Shown: one piece after another, positions 51,182-59,938 of the stretch
Numbering within the stretch: position 1 is the stretch's first letter
Layout of the letters: the number at the start of each line of letters is the position of its first letter
Origin: an uncultured bacterium
Lineage (GTDB): Bacteria > Bacillota > Clostridia > Lachnospirales > Lachnospiraceae
DNA length: 64,000 bases
Direction: 5' to 3'
Assembly (NCBI GenBank): GCA_905214875.1
Contig: CAJMNR010000018.1
Span: forward strand, 7,467 to 71,466
The notes under the pieces: model-generated
Seen by the model: the letters and a program-made list of their open reading frames with translations, nothing else
Told to the model about the DNA's origin: nothing
The model's database searches: none
Translations under genes and position numbers: made by a program

Positions 51182-51799
51182 ATGAGTAAAGAATTATTAG
51201 AAATCGTAGGAACGATGAACATAAAAGAACTAAAGACACAGTTAGCCCTCCAATGCGCACCATTGCTTACGGGAATTAAGATCTCAAATCTCTTAATCGT
51301 TGAAAAGAAAAAGAGAGCTGCAGTCATTCGTTTATTTAAGAATACGCCAATCTCTTATTATGTACTATTTGAATCAGAAGATAAGATTACATTTTTTTTA
51401 TATATAGAATCCAAATTAATGGAGTATTTAGCAACAAAAGAAGTAAAAGAGGCAATGCAGTTTTTAGGATATGAGAACCGAACGCTTGCAGAAATCTTTG
51501 AAGATGTTGCAGTTATGTATGCAGGATACATGACAAAACAAGGAGAATTCCCACACGAGCTTGGCCTGTTATTAGGGTATCCGGCAGAAGATGTCATGGG
51601 ATTTATCAAGCATCAAGGAAAGAACTTTTTATACAGTGGATACTGGAAGGTATATGGCAACTTAGCACAGGCATTAGAGATGTTCCAACAATATAATGAG
51701 GCAAAAGAGAACGTCATAAAGATGATTGCAACAGGAACAAATGTCACTAAGATTGTAAACAGATATTATTCCAATTCATATACAACAATTTTAGCATAG
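51182..51799 (+). CDS. DUF3793 family protein
   Basis: 205 residues, soluble, with the family signature CAPLLTGIKISNLL near the N-terminus and FPHELGLLLGYPAEDVMGFI followed by FLYSGYWKVYGN in the middle. Function unknown; the family is nearly always encoded beside a flavodoxin, as here (12-nt gap, AGGAGG between), which suggests a heme, iron or electron transfer role. That link is inference from gene order. Confidence 0.87.
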   Translation: MSKELLEIVGTMNIKELKTQLALQCAPLLTGIKISNLLIVEKKKRAAVIRLFKNTPISYYVLFESEDKITFFLYIESKLMEYLATKEVKEAMQFLGYENRTLAEIFEDVAVMYAGYMTKQGEFPHELGLLLGYPAEDVMGFIKHQGKNFLYSGYWKVYGNLAQALEMFQQYNEAKENVIKMIATGTNVTKIVNRYYSNSYTTILA

Positions 51800-51811
51800 G
51801 AGGAAAGAAAG

Positions 51812-52243
51812 ATGAGTAAATTAATCGTAGCATATTGGTCACAGACAGGAAATACAGAAAGCATGGCAAATGCGATTGCAAAAGGTGCCGCAGAAGCAGG
51901 AAGAGAAGCTGAGGCATTAGAAATTAGCAATGTATCCTTAGAAGATTTAAAAAATAGCACATCATTTGCACTAGGCTGCCCAGCTATGGGAGCAGAAGTG
52001 TTGGAAGAAGATGAAATGGAACCATTTGTACAAGAAGTTGAAACCTTTGTAAATGGCAAACAAATCGCTTTATTTGGCTCTTATGGATGGGGCGGCGGAG
52101 AATGGATGAGAGACTGGGAAGAACGTATGAAGAATGCCGGGGCATCCATTGTAAGCGGAGAAGGCCTTATAACAGAAGAAGTACCAGATGATGAAACAAT
52201 CGCAAAATGCGAAGAGTTAGGAAAACAGTTAGCATCTCTATAG
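51812..52243 (+). CDS. Flavodoxin
   Basis: 143 residues, a short-chain flavodoxin with all three FMN contacts: WSQTGNTE (phosphate loop), GCPAMGAEVLEE (60s loop) and GSYGWGGGEWM (90s loop with the stacking aromatic). It is a low-potential electron carrier. It is co-transcribed with the DUF3793 gene and ends at a terminator. Unlike the flavodoxin at 36263, this one is complete. Confidence 0.93.
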   Translation: MSKLIVAYWSQTGNTESMANAIAKGAAEAGREAEALEISNVSLEDLKNSTSFALGCPAMGAEVLEEDEMEPFVQEVETFVNGKQIALFGSYGWGGGEWMRDWEERMKNAGASIVSGEGLITEEVPDDETIAKCEELGKQLASL

Positions 52244-52263
52244 AAAGGAAATAACGTTACAGA

Positions 52264-52307
52264 AAGGCTCTATATCGACAAAATGTTGTTGGTATGGAGC
52301 CTTTTTT
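52264..52307 (+). terminator. Terminator after flavodoxin
   Basis: AAGGCTCTATATCGAC pairs with GTTGGTATGGAGCCTT (two G-T pairs and one mismatch), followed by the T run where the family B repeat starts. Confidence 0.85.
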
Positions 52308-52391
52308 AATTGTTAGGAAATTTCTCTGTCGAGCTCTTTCCTAACAATTAAAAATGTCCCAAAAAGCGGGGCGTGTGGAACACACACTTTG
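52302..52391. repeat. Hairpin repeat family B, short copy
   Basis: TTTTTAATTGTTAGGAAA (52303-52320) and TTTCCTAACAATTAAAAA (52337-52354) form an 18-bp perfect inverted repeat with a 16-nt loop containing GTCGAGCTC; then CCCAAAAAGCGGGGCGTGTG and GAACACACACTTTG. Same order as 41255-41444 without its 100-base insert. Confidence 0.8.
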
Positions 52392-52515
52392 TTCCGAATG
52401 AGAGATTAGGTACCTTATATTTTATGTAAAAAGTGGTATAGTTAAGGGTGAAGTAAATGTTACTAAAAGGAACATTTGATTAAGGAGAAATCGACTAACA
52501 GGAGATGAATTACAT

Positions 52516-53628
52516 ATGATAATTAGAATGCCTGACAATTACAAGCAATTTCATTGTATCGCTGATCGTTGCCAACATACTTGTTGTGCTGGTGGCTGGG
52601 AAATTGGTGTAGATGATCAAACGTATGATGACTATTGCGAAGTTGGCGGGGAGTTTGGCAAACGGCTAATGAGGTCAATCAAGAAGGATGACCATCCCCA
52701 TTTCTTAATGAAGCATGGAAAATGTCCGTTTCTAGGAAAAGACCATTTATGTGAGATATATAAGCAGTTAGGAGAAGAGTCACTAGGAACGGTGTGTACC
52801 GAATATCCAAGATTCGATGTGGAATATGAGGAGACGAGAGAAAAGTCATTGTCGCTTTCTTGTGAAGAAGTAGGAAGGCTGTTGTTTTCAAGGAAGGACA
52901 AAATCACGTTTCTTGAACAGGAACTAAAAGGTACAGAGCCTTTTGCCCATCATAAGAATACAGAAGCAATCGTAAAGGCAAGAGATTACTGCATATCCCT
53001 GTTGCAAGACCGTAAAAGCAATTTAAAAACACGCTTGCTTTCCATCTTGGAATTTGGCGTAAGCGTACAAAACCTTTTAAACGACAACGGATTTGATAAG
53101 GTGGATCAGCCAATCACAGAGCATGCGAAGAAGGAAATCATACATACAAGAAAACTTGCGAATAAGGAAAGACATGCCTTGTTTCAAAAGAGAATGGATC
53201 TAATGATGGAAATGGAAGTCATGGAGGAAGAGTGGATTCAGCAAATGAACAATGTCATGCGGGCATTTTATTCTTCAGACCAATACGAGAGGACATCTGC
53301 TATGTTTTCGGAGTATATGGATGGCAGGGAGCATGAGTACGAGCATTTGCTTGTGTATTTTATCTATCGCTATTTGGTCAAGGCAGTGGAGGATGATGAG
53401 TTTTTAAATCGGCTGAAGTTTTGTGTTGTGTGCTATCTTACTATCCGTGATATGGACCGCATGAGGTTCTTGATTCAAGGAATGTCATTTACTATGGAGG
53501 ATCGAATCGATACAGCAAGAATCTTTAGCAAGCAGGTGGAACATTCCCAAAAGAGCATGGAGTACCTTTTAGAAAAGGTTGCAAATGAAGAGGTATTTCT
53601 GACGGAGGCATTAGCAAGTCAGTTATAA
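52516..53628 (+). CDS. FliB family (flagellin lysine-N-methylase-like) protein
   Basis: 370 residues. The N-terminal third has the Cys-rich FliB/YkgJ pattern: DRCQHTCCAGGWEIGVDD, KHGKCPFLGKDHLCEIYKQLGE and VCTEYPRF, which probably holds an iron-sulphur cluster. The rest is helical. FliB in Salmonella methylates lysines of flagellin, but this group also includes many proteins without flagellar links, and no flagellar gene is adjacent. The chemoreceptor at 7086 shows that motility is plausible. Confidence 0.82.
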   Translation: MIIRMPDNYKQFHCIADRCQHTCCAGGWEIGVDDQTYDDYCEVGGEFGKRLMRSIKKDDHPHFLMKHGKCPFLGKDHLCEIYKQLGEESLGTVCTEYPRFDVEYEETREKSLSLSCEEVGRLLFSRKDKITFLEQELKGTEPFAHHKNTEAIVKARDYCISLLQDRKSNLKTRLLSILEFGVSVQNLLNDNGFDKVDQPITEHAKKEIIHTRKLANKERHALFQKRMDLMMEMEVMEEEWIQQMNNVMRAFYSSDQYERTSAMFSEYMDGREHEYEHLLVYFIYRYLVKAVEDDEFLNRLKFCVVCYLTIRDMDRMRFLIQGMSFTMEDRIDTARIFSKQVEHSQKSMEYLLEKVANEEVFLTEALASQL

Positions 53629-53639
53629 GAAAAGAAAAA

Positions 53640-53687
53640 TGCGTTTCCCAGGCGGAAAAGCAGATGCTGGGGGAACCCGTTTTTTAA
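53640..53687 (+). terminator. Probable terminator after the FliB-like gene
   Basis: GCGTTTCCCAG and CTGGGGGAACCCGT form an imperfect stem, followed by T6. Confidence 0.6.
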
Positions 53688-53723
53688 CAAGAATATTAAT
53701 TCTCTTATATTGGTAAAAAAAGG

Positions 53724-53752
53724 TTGACAGGTGAGCAAGTGGTCACTATAAT
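53724..53752 (+). promoter_or_regulatory. Consensus promoter of the tetR-rnfC-like operon
   Basis: TTGACA at 53724-53729 and TATAAT at 53747-53752 with a 17-nt spacer: both hexamers are perfect. Confidence 0.9.
53730..53747. promoter_or_regulatory. TetR operator 1, in the promoter spacer
   Basis: GGTGAGCAAGTGGTCACT, an 18-bp imperfect palindrome filling exactly the space between -35 and -10. Its half-site GGTGAGCAA is repeated in inverted form in operator 2. Confidence 0.7.
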
Positions 53753-53763
53753 AAGGGGCAAAA

Positions 53764-53781
53764 GGTGAACGGTTGCTCACC
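53764..53781. promoter_or_regulatory. TetR operator 2, after the transcription start
   Basis: GGTGAACGGTTGCTCACC, an 18-bp imperfect palindrome 34 nt (start to start) after operator 1. Confidence 0.7.
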
Positions 53782-53804
53782 ATACATAGAAAGAGGGAAC
53801 AAAC

Positions 53805-54371
53805 GTGAATACAAAAGAAAGAATCTTAGAGGAATCCATGAAACTATTTTCAGTATATGGCTTTGATGCGGTCCCCATTCGTATGATTGCAGATGCAGTT
53901 GGTGTTGGAAATAGTGCCTTATATAAGCATTATAAAAGCAAGCAGGCAATTTTAGAGGCGATTGTAGAACGGTCAAAAGAACGATTTGTAAATCAGTATA
54001 AAGGTGCAATGGATAGCATGGACAATGTCAAGGATATGAAAACCATGTGTTTGCAAATGTTTCATTTTCAGACAGAGGATGAGTGGATGAGGATGTTTCG
54101 CAGATTGCTTGTCATCGAACAGTTTAAAAATCCAAAGATGGCCGAGCTGTATCAAAAATTCTTTATCGAGATTCCCATCCAGTCTCAAGTTGAAATCTTT
54201 AAGAAATTAATAAAAGAAGGCGTTATGAAGGACAAGAATGCAGAAGTGATGGCAATGGAACTATATTCCCCATTTTTTCTATATCATATGGCTCCAAAAG
54301 AAAATATCACAACGTTACTTGAAGAACACGTAGACAATTTTATTGAAATGTATTTCCTTGCAAAAGTATAA
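53805..54371 (+). CDS. TetR/AcrR family repressor
   Basis: 188 residues. The N-terminal HTH (ESMKLFSVYGFDAVPIRMIA, VGVGNSALYKHYKSKQAILE) is a typical TetR DNA-binding domain; the C-terminal helices form the ligand pocket and dimer face. GTG start 53805, after AGAGGG. The two palindromes in its own promoter indicate autoregulation of the operon tetR - RnfC-like - membrane protein. The inducer is unknown. Confidence 0.92.
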   Translation: MNTKERILEESMKLFSVYGFDAVPIRMIADAVGVGNSALYKHYKSKQAILEAIVERSKERFVNQYKGAMDSMDNVKDMKTMCLQMFHFQTEDEWMRMFRRLLVIEQFKNPKMAELYQKFFIEIPIQSQVEIFKKLIKEGVMKDKNAEVMAMELYSPFFLYHMAPKENITTLLEEHVDNFIEMYFLAKV

Positions 54372-54388
54372 AAAGGAGGTAAGGAAGA

Positions 54389-55486
54389 GTGAACAATCAA
54401 CCGATTGTAAATAAAAAGATGGTAAAAACGATGAAAGCATTACGAAAGAATCAAGCCGAATACAAAAGGGCACATGGAAAAGGAAAGAGGACCATCGTAA
54501 AGAATTATATTGGAAAGCTAGTTAAGGTGTCTAATCCACAGCCTATAAAGGACGGCATTGAGGTGACAGAATACAGAAAGAGGGGACCGAAAAAGGAAGA
54601 ACTTATTACCTTACTGGAAGAAGAAAAACTTACAGGAATGAGCGGAAATAAGTTTTTAACAGCAAAAAAATTAGCCACGTTTATGAACGCTAATGCAAAT
54701 AGAAAGATATTAATCATCAATGCCGTAGAGTGTGAACCGGGACTGTTGCATGATGACTGGCTTATTCAGAATAAGGCAGAAGCAATTCGCATGGGAATCC
54801 ATTATCTAAACCAGGCATTTGGTTTTGAGAGAATCTTATTTGCAACAAAAGAACAAAAACAAGAGGTCTTTCGGTGCAAAGGAGTGGAGGTCTTAAAGGT
54901 TCCTGCTAGATATCCAATGGGCGAAGAACATTTCCTAATTCGGCAGTTACTTAATATCCAGTTGGAAAAAAGAGAGATACCGGCAGCACATGGAATTCTT
55001 GTATTAAATGTTCAGACCGTATATCAAATCAGCCAGATAGTAAACGGTGCTCATATAGGCGGGCGATATATTACAGTAGCCGACCTGACGACAGGCGAGG
55101 CACGAATTACATATGTTACACCAAAAGAGAATATCGTGGAACTTCTAAAGCATACATTTAGTAAGGAAGGCATGTATTATGCGGGGCAAGGAATATTGGC
55201 CGCACATACCACAACGAAACAAGAACAATTTACACCTGATATTTGCTTTGTGGCAGTAGGCCATGTGGCCACGATCGGAAATGAGAATCCATGTAAGGGA
55301 TGTGGTGCATGTTCAAGAAAATGTCCAATGAACATTTCGGTAAAGGACATCGTGCAGGCATTCGAAAAAGATCCAAAGACAACGGCATATGCTTTGGAGA
55401 AAGAATCCTGTATTCATTGCCAAACGTGTACCTATTATTGTCATGCAGCAAAAAATGTTGCAGAAATCGTAAATAATAAGGAGTGA
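54389..55486 (+). CDS. RnfC-like protein with two 4Fe-4S clusters
   Basis: 365 residues. The middle resembles RnfC/NuoF-type flavin and NADH-binding domains (IINAVECEPGLLHDDWLIQ), but the glycine-rich loop reads GMSGNKFLTAKK instead of G-x-GGAGFPT. A sandwich/SLBB-like part precedes two 4Fe-4S sites: Cys302/305/308/312 (CKGCGACSRKCP) and Cys341/344/347/351 (CIHCQTCTYYCH). It is alone, with no other rnf genes. GTG start with AGGAGG 9 nt upstream. Expected role: cytoplasmic electron transfer; NADH use is doubtful. Confidence 0.8.
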   Translation: MNNQPIVNKKMVKTMKALRKNQAEYKRAHGKGKRTIVKNYIGKLVKVSNPQPIKDGIEVTEYRKRGPKKEELITLLEEEKLTGMSGNKFLTAKKLATFMNANANRKILIINAVECEPGLLHDDWLIQNKAEAIRMGIHYLNQAFGFERILFATKEQKQEVFRCKGVEVLKVPARYPMGEEHFLIRQLLNIQLEKREIPAAHGILVLNVQTVYQISQIVNGAHIGGRYITVADLTTGEARITYVTPKENIVELLKHTFSKEGMYYAGQGILAAHTTTKQEQFTPDICFVAVGHVATIGNENPCKGCGACSRKCPMNISVKDIVQAFEKDPKTTAYALEKESCIHCQTCTYYCHAAKNVAEIVNNKE

Positions 55487-55493
55487 GTATGTT

Positions 55494-56027
55494 TTGAACA
55501 ATCGTAATATTGTAAAAGTCTGTTTGATTTTATTTGCAATCACTTTTTACTGGGTAGAGTTTAGTCCATGGAGCAGCAGCGCAGTCGCTTCGTATAACGA
55601 TGGATATGGAACCTTCGATATGAAGCAGTATGGGACGGAAGAGGTAGAGACGGTATTAGGCCATATGGAGCTGGAAGGCTTTGATATATATGACAGATAT
55701 CTGATTGGGGATTGCTTTTTTATCCTGGTGCTAGGCAGTATTCAAATCCTTCTTTCAAGCTCTGTTTGTAATGGAAAGAAGTTTAGCGGCTTACGTAACG
55801 TTTTGATTGGAATTGCCATTGCAAGAGGATGCTTTGATCTTGTCGAAAATATAATGCTTTTTATGATCCTTCATGGATATCCAGACATTTCTCAGGCACA
55901 GATACGTATCTCCTCGGTGGCAACTAGTATAAAGCTTGCTTGCATCGGACTATGGAGTGTATTATTCCTTGTCGGATTTGTTTGGGCAAGGAGGAGCAGA
56001 GTAAAGAGTCAAAGTTCTTCTTATTGA
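55494..56027 (+). CDS. Four-helix membrane protein, unknown
   Basis: 177 residues: helix 1 (about 8-22), an external loop of about 45 residues rich in Tyr, Asp and Gly, and three more helices (about 72-90, 100-122, 140-165). No family recognised. TTG 55494 is 10 nt after AAGGAG; an out-of-frame ATG at 55489 is followed at once by a stop. It lies 7 nt after the RnfC-like gene and may be its membrane partner. Confidence 0.7.
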   Translation: MNNRNIVKVCLILFAITFYWVEFSPWSSSAVASYNDGYGTFDMKQYGTEEVETVLGHMELEGFDIYDRYLIGDCFFILVLGSIQILLSSSVCNGKKFSGLRNVLIGIAIARGCFDLVENIMLFMILHGYPDISQAQIRISSVATSIKLACIGLWSVLFLVGFVWARRSRVKSQSSSY

Positions 56028-56078
56028 CGTATTTTCTTTGGAAACTTATAATTTTTATAGATAGAGCATTTGGTGTGG

Positions 56079-56118
56079 CAAAGTATCTTCGACCAAAAGG
56101 CTGAAGATACTTTGTTTT
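56079..56118 (+). terminator. Terminator after the tetR operon
   Basis: CAAAGTATCTTC pairs perfectly with GAAGATACTTTG (12 bp), followed by TTTT. Confidence 0.82.
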
Positions 56119-56145
56119 AAAATACGATAGGATAGAGGACGAGAA

Positions 56146-57489
56146 ATGGAACAGAGACTGTTTACAAAAGAAAAGTTAAGGAAGCTGATTTTACCGCTTA
56201 TTATTGAGCAGGTACTGGCAGTGACGGTCGGCATGTTCGACGTAGTCATGGTGTCAACGGCAGGGGAGGCAGCAATATCAGGTGTATCGTTAGTAGATAT
56301 GATAAATAACTTGATCATTGCCATATTTGCTGCACTTGCTACAGGAGGAGCTGTCGTAACGGCTCAGTATATTGGGGCAAAACGATTGGATATGGCATGT
56401 AAGTCTGCAAAACAGATTCTTTTAATTGCGGCAACGATAGCAACGGCGGTCATGGCCTTATGTATTTTCTTTCGAAGACCAATCTTATCCTTGTTATTCG
56501 GTTCCATCGAGGAGGATGTTATGCAGTGTGCGATTACTTATTTTTGCATCACAGCCATATCATTTCCGTTTCTTGCTATCTATAACTCAAGTGCAGCACT
56601 GTTTCGTGCCATGGGTAATTCCAAGCTGTCCATGAAGGTATCCATGTTAATGAATTTGATCAATGTCATGGGAAATGCATTTTGTATCTATGGAATAAAG
56701 ATGGGAGTTGCAGGCGTTGCAATTCCGTCGCTTATTTCCAGAGCAGTTGCAGCAGTAGTCATGTTACTTATGCTTTGTAACAAGAAAAATCAGGTACATT
56801 TGGAAGGTAGAAGCCTAAGACCGGATTTTGCGATGATTAAGAAAATCCTATATATTGGAGTCCCAAGCGGGATTGAAAGCGGAATCTTCCAATTTGGAAG
56901 AATTATCGTGGTCAGCATTATCGCAGGATTTGGAACGGTGCAGATTGCAGCTAATGGAGTTGCTAATACGATTGATAGTATGGGATGTATTGCAGGACAA
57001 GCGATGAGCCTTGCAATGATTACGGTAATCGGTCAGTGTGTTGGTGCGAATGATGAAGCACAGGTTAGGTTTTATACGAAGAAACTACTAAAGATTACTT
57101 ATGCAATAACGGCAGTTGTTAATAGCACTATCTTACTTTTACTGCCATTGATTCTTAAGTTATTTTCATTATCTGATGAGACAAGAGAGCTTACTTATCT
57201 TTTAATTCTGATTCATAACGGGATGGCAATCTTTTTATGGCCTGCATCCTTTACCCTGCCAAATGCATTAAGGGCATGTAACGATGTGAAATTCGCCATG
57301 TTTTTATCGATCTTTTCTATGTTCGTTTTTAGAATCGCATTTAGTTATATTTTAGGTGCAGGAGTGGGACTTGGAGCGATTGGTGTATGGCTTGCCATGT
57401 TAATGGACTGGATCTTTCGTTCAGGGTCATTTATCTTTAGATTCGTAAGCGGAAGGTGGAGGAAGTACGCCGGTTTTGTTTCCGAATAG
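56146..57489 (+). CDS. MATE family efflux transporter (second)
   Basis: 447 residues, twelve helices, MATE pattern (LILPLIIEQVLAVTVGMFDVVMVSTAGEAAISGVSLVD; VGVPSGIESGIFQFGRIIVVS). Likely drug or metabolite exporter. The upstream gap is short and holds the previous terminator, so the promoter must lie between 56100 and 56140. A broken QueG-like gene follows by 15 nt. Confidence 0.92.
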   Translation: MEQRLFTKEKLRKLILPLIIEQVLAVTVGMFDVVMVSTAGEAAISGVSLVDMINNLIIAIFAALATGGAVVTAQYIGAKRLDMACKSAKQILLIAATIATAVMALCIFFRRPILSLLFGSIEEDVMQCAITYFCITAISFPFLAIYNSSAALFRAMGNSKLSMKVSMLMNLINVMGNAFCIYGIKMGVAGVAIPSLISRAVAAVVMLLMLCNKKNQVHLEGRSLRPDFAMIKKILYIGVPSGIESGIFQFGRIIVVSIIAGFGTVQIAANGVANTIDSMGCIAGQAMSLAMITVIGQCVGANDEAQVRFYTKKLLKITYAITAVVNSTILLLLPLILKLFSLSDETRELTYLLILIHNGMAIFLWPASFTLPNALRACNDVKFAMFLSIFSMFVFRIAFSYILGAGVGLGAIGVWLAMLMDWIFRSGSFIFRFVSGRWRKYAGFVSE

Positions 57490-57504
57490 AAAGGGAGAAA
57501 GAAT

Positions 57505-58091
57505 ATGAAAGAACAGATTAGACAATGGATATTATCCTATGGGGCAGATGTTTGTGGTTTCGCTAATATCGATCGGTTTGGTGATGCGCCACAAGGATTT
57601 TCTCCTCTAGACCTTTATCACGATTGTAAATCGGTAATCTGCTTTGGAATTGCCCTGCCAAAAGGGCTGACCAAAGTGGATTCCAGACTGATTTACGGAC
57701 ACTTTAACTACGATGTCGTAAGCAAGTTAGATGAAATAGCATTAAGAGCTGCAAAGGCAATAGAAGGAGAATTTTCTTGTGAGGCAGTACCACTTCCTAG
57801 TGACTCTCCATATGAATATTGGGATGAAGAAAATATGCACGGAAAAGGGCTTATTTCCTTAAAGCATGCGGCAGTAAATTGTGGCCTTGGAAGACTTGGA
57901 AAAAGCACCTTGTTACTGAATCCTAAATACGGCAATTTATTGATCATTGTCCTTCCCATGCAATTAAAAATGGTTCAGTAATACAGAAGCAATGTCGATT
58001 ACATACATACGGAAAAACAAAGCGAGGGTTTGATACGGTGGATTGCAATAATTGCCGTGTACTATGCCCAAGGCGGTTCGGTAAGAAATAA
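57505..58091 (+). pseudogene. QueG-like 4Fe-4S reductase broken by a deletion
   Basis: The frame from 57505 gives 158 residues with the epoxyqueuosine reductase-like N-terminus (YGADVCGFANIDRFG, CKSVICFGIALPKG, HAAVNCGLGRLGKSTLLLNPKYG), then ends in the unrelated VLPMQLKMVQ. The next frame continues the family from about 57949 (CPSHAIKNGSVIQKQCRLHT, DTVDCNNCRVLCP) to a TAA at 58089-58091. About 30-40 family residues between, including three Cys of the first 4Fe-4S site, are gone. So this is a deletion plus frameshift. The original was a corrinoid-independent QueG paralogue or ferredoxin-like reductase. Confidence 0.8.
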
Positions 58092-58132
58092 AAAGGTGCC
58101 TAATATGGTAAACTACCATATTGGGCACCTTT
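58092..58132 (+). terminator. Terminator after the broken QueG-like gene
   Basis: AAAGGTGCC-(T)-AATATGGTA pairs with TACCATATT-(G)-GGCACCTTT, ending in TTTC. Confidence 0.75.
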
Positions 58133-58138
58133 CTTACG

Positions 58139-58184
58139 TTTTCGAGCAATGAGCCCACTTGCCTATGACGGTTTGTCTCGAAAA
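58139..58184. repeat. Repeat family C-like hairpin
   Basis: TTTTCGAG and CTCGAAAA enclose about 30 nt starting GCAATGAGCC, similar to the family C core GCAACGAGCC at 37629 and 50133. Again directly behind a terminator. Confidence 0.4.
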
Positions 58185-58321
58185 TGATAAAAAATAGTTT
58201 AAAAACATAAAAAGATAGTATAAAATAGTACCTCGAATTGATTTTATTAAACATAGCCTTGCTATTACATCTGCCATATAAAGTATAGGCATTAAGAAAA
58301 AAAGGACAGAGGTGTATAGTT

Positions 58322-59935
58322 ATGAGAAAAAGATTAGTATCACTAGTAATGATCGGAGTGATGGCTGCAGCAAGCATTACTGGCTGCTCTGCAGAAAATT
58401 CAAAAAGAGAAGAAACGTCAAAGACAGAGACGGTAAATACAGCAAATATTCAAGAAAAGACACCTAAATACGTCTTTTTATTTATAGGAGATGGCATGAG
58501 CTATCCTCAGGTTCAATTAACAAATTACTATCTGAATGCATCAGAAGCAGCGAAAAACGAGGATGCAAAGAAGGTAGTGGTAAATAACAAAGAACAGACG
58601 CCTTTAGAAAGCAGCAATCAGCTAGCAATCATGGACTTTCCGGTGTCGGGTTCTGCACAGACGTATGACAGCACTTCGTTCGCACCAGATTCCGCGTCTA
58701 CGGCAACATCCATTGCAACAGGAGAGAAAACTTGGAGTGGAAGCATTAACGTAAGTGAGGATTTTACAGAAGAATACGAGACAATCGCCGAGAAGCTAAA
58801 GAAGCAAAAAGGCTATAAAATCGGTATTGTATCGTCGGTAAATATAAATCATGCAACACCAGCAGCATTTTACGCGCACCAGGCATCACGTAGCAATTAC
58901 TATGAGATTGGAAAAGAGTTAGTAAACAGTGAGTTTGACTATTTCGCAGGTGGTGCATTTAAGAAAGCAACAGGCAATGATGGAAAGCAAACAAGTCTGT
59001 ATGAACTTGCCGAAGAAAAAGGGTACAAAATAGTAAGGACACAAGAAGAGGCAAAGAATCTGACATCCGAAGATGGAAAAGCAATCGTAATCGCACAAAC
59101 ATTAGCCGATAGCGATACATTATCTTATGAAGTTGACCGAAAGGAAGACGAATGGGCACTTGCTGATTATGTAGAAAAGGGAATCGAAGTATTAGACAAT
59201 GACAATGGGTTCTTTATGATGGTAGAAGGCGGAAAGATTGACTGGGCTTGTCATGCCAATGACGCAGCAACCATGATTTCTGAAACAGTCGCTCTAGATC
59301 GTGCCGTACAAAAAGCCATTGAATTCTATAATGAACATCCGGATGAAACATTAATTATTGCAACTGGGGACCACGAAACTGGCGGATTAACCATTGGATT
59401 TGCAGGAACTGATTATAATACATTCCTAACTAACTTTAGAAATCAGAAAATTTCCTATGCAAAATTTGATTCCGATTACGTTGCTTCTTACAAAGAGAAG
59501 AAGACAAGTTTTAAAGCTGTTATGGAAGATGTAGAGCAATTATTTGGATTAACTGTACCAGAAGAATTAAAGGACGATGCGGTACAAAAAGATAGTGCAG
59601 ATTCCCATCCAGAATCAAAAGGGGATGGCACACTAACCTTGACAAAATATGAGTATGATAAATTAAAAGAAGCATATAAAGAGACCATGGACCGTACGGG
59701 AAAAGAGGCCTCCTTTTCACAGGAAAAGTACGAAAAGTATGGTAGTTATGAACCACTTACGGTTACAATCACACATATTTTAAATAACAAAAGTGGTATT
59801 AACTTTGGCTCTTATGCCCATACAGGACTTCCTGTCCAAGTATTGGCCCAAGGTGCTGGTTCCAACTGTTTTGATGGCTACTATGACAACACAGCCATTT
59901 ATGATGCACTTGCTTCACTTACAGGAGTGAACTAA
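58322..59935 (+). CDS. Alkaline phosphatase lipoprotein
   Basis: 537 residues: lipoprotein signal with lipobox ITGC, then an alkaline phosphatase domain with FIGDGMS (metal Asp), PDSASTATS (nucleophile Ser124), NINHATPAAFYAH, MVEGGKIDWACHAND (metal Asp/His), TGDHETGG and the late YAHTGLPV His. It releases phosphate from organic esters outside the membrane. An insert at about 425-475 is Lys/Asp-rich. yibE/F follows after 3 nt. No Pho box was identified. Confidence 0.93.
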   Translation: MRKRLVSLVMIGVMAAASITGCSAENSKREETSKTETVNTANIQEKTPKYVFLFIGDGMSYPQVQLTNYYLNASEAAKNEDAKKVVVNNKEQTPLESSNQLAIMDFPVSGSAQTYDSTSFAPDSASTATSIATGEKTWSGSINVSEDFTEEYETIAEKLKKQKGYKIGIVSSVNINHATPAAFYAHQASRSNYYEIGKELVNSEFDYFAGGAFKKATGNDGKQTSLYELAEEKGYKIVRTQEEAKNLTSEDGKAIVIAQTLADSDTLSYEVDRKEDEWALADYVEKGIEVLDNDNGFFMMVEGGKIDWACHANDAATMISETVALDRAVQKAIEFYNEHPDETLIIATGDHETGGLTIGFAGTDYNTFLTNFRNQKISYAKFDSDYVASYKEKKTSFKAVMEDVEQLFGLTVPEELKDDAVQKDSADSHPESKGDGTLTLTKYEYDKLKEAYKETMDRTGKEASFSQEKYEKYGSYEPLTVTITHILNNKSGINFGSYAHTGLPVQVLAQGAGSNCFDGYYDNTAIYDALASLTGVN

Positions 59936-59938
59936 CCA

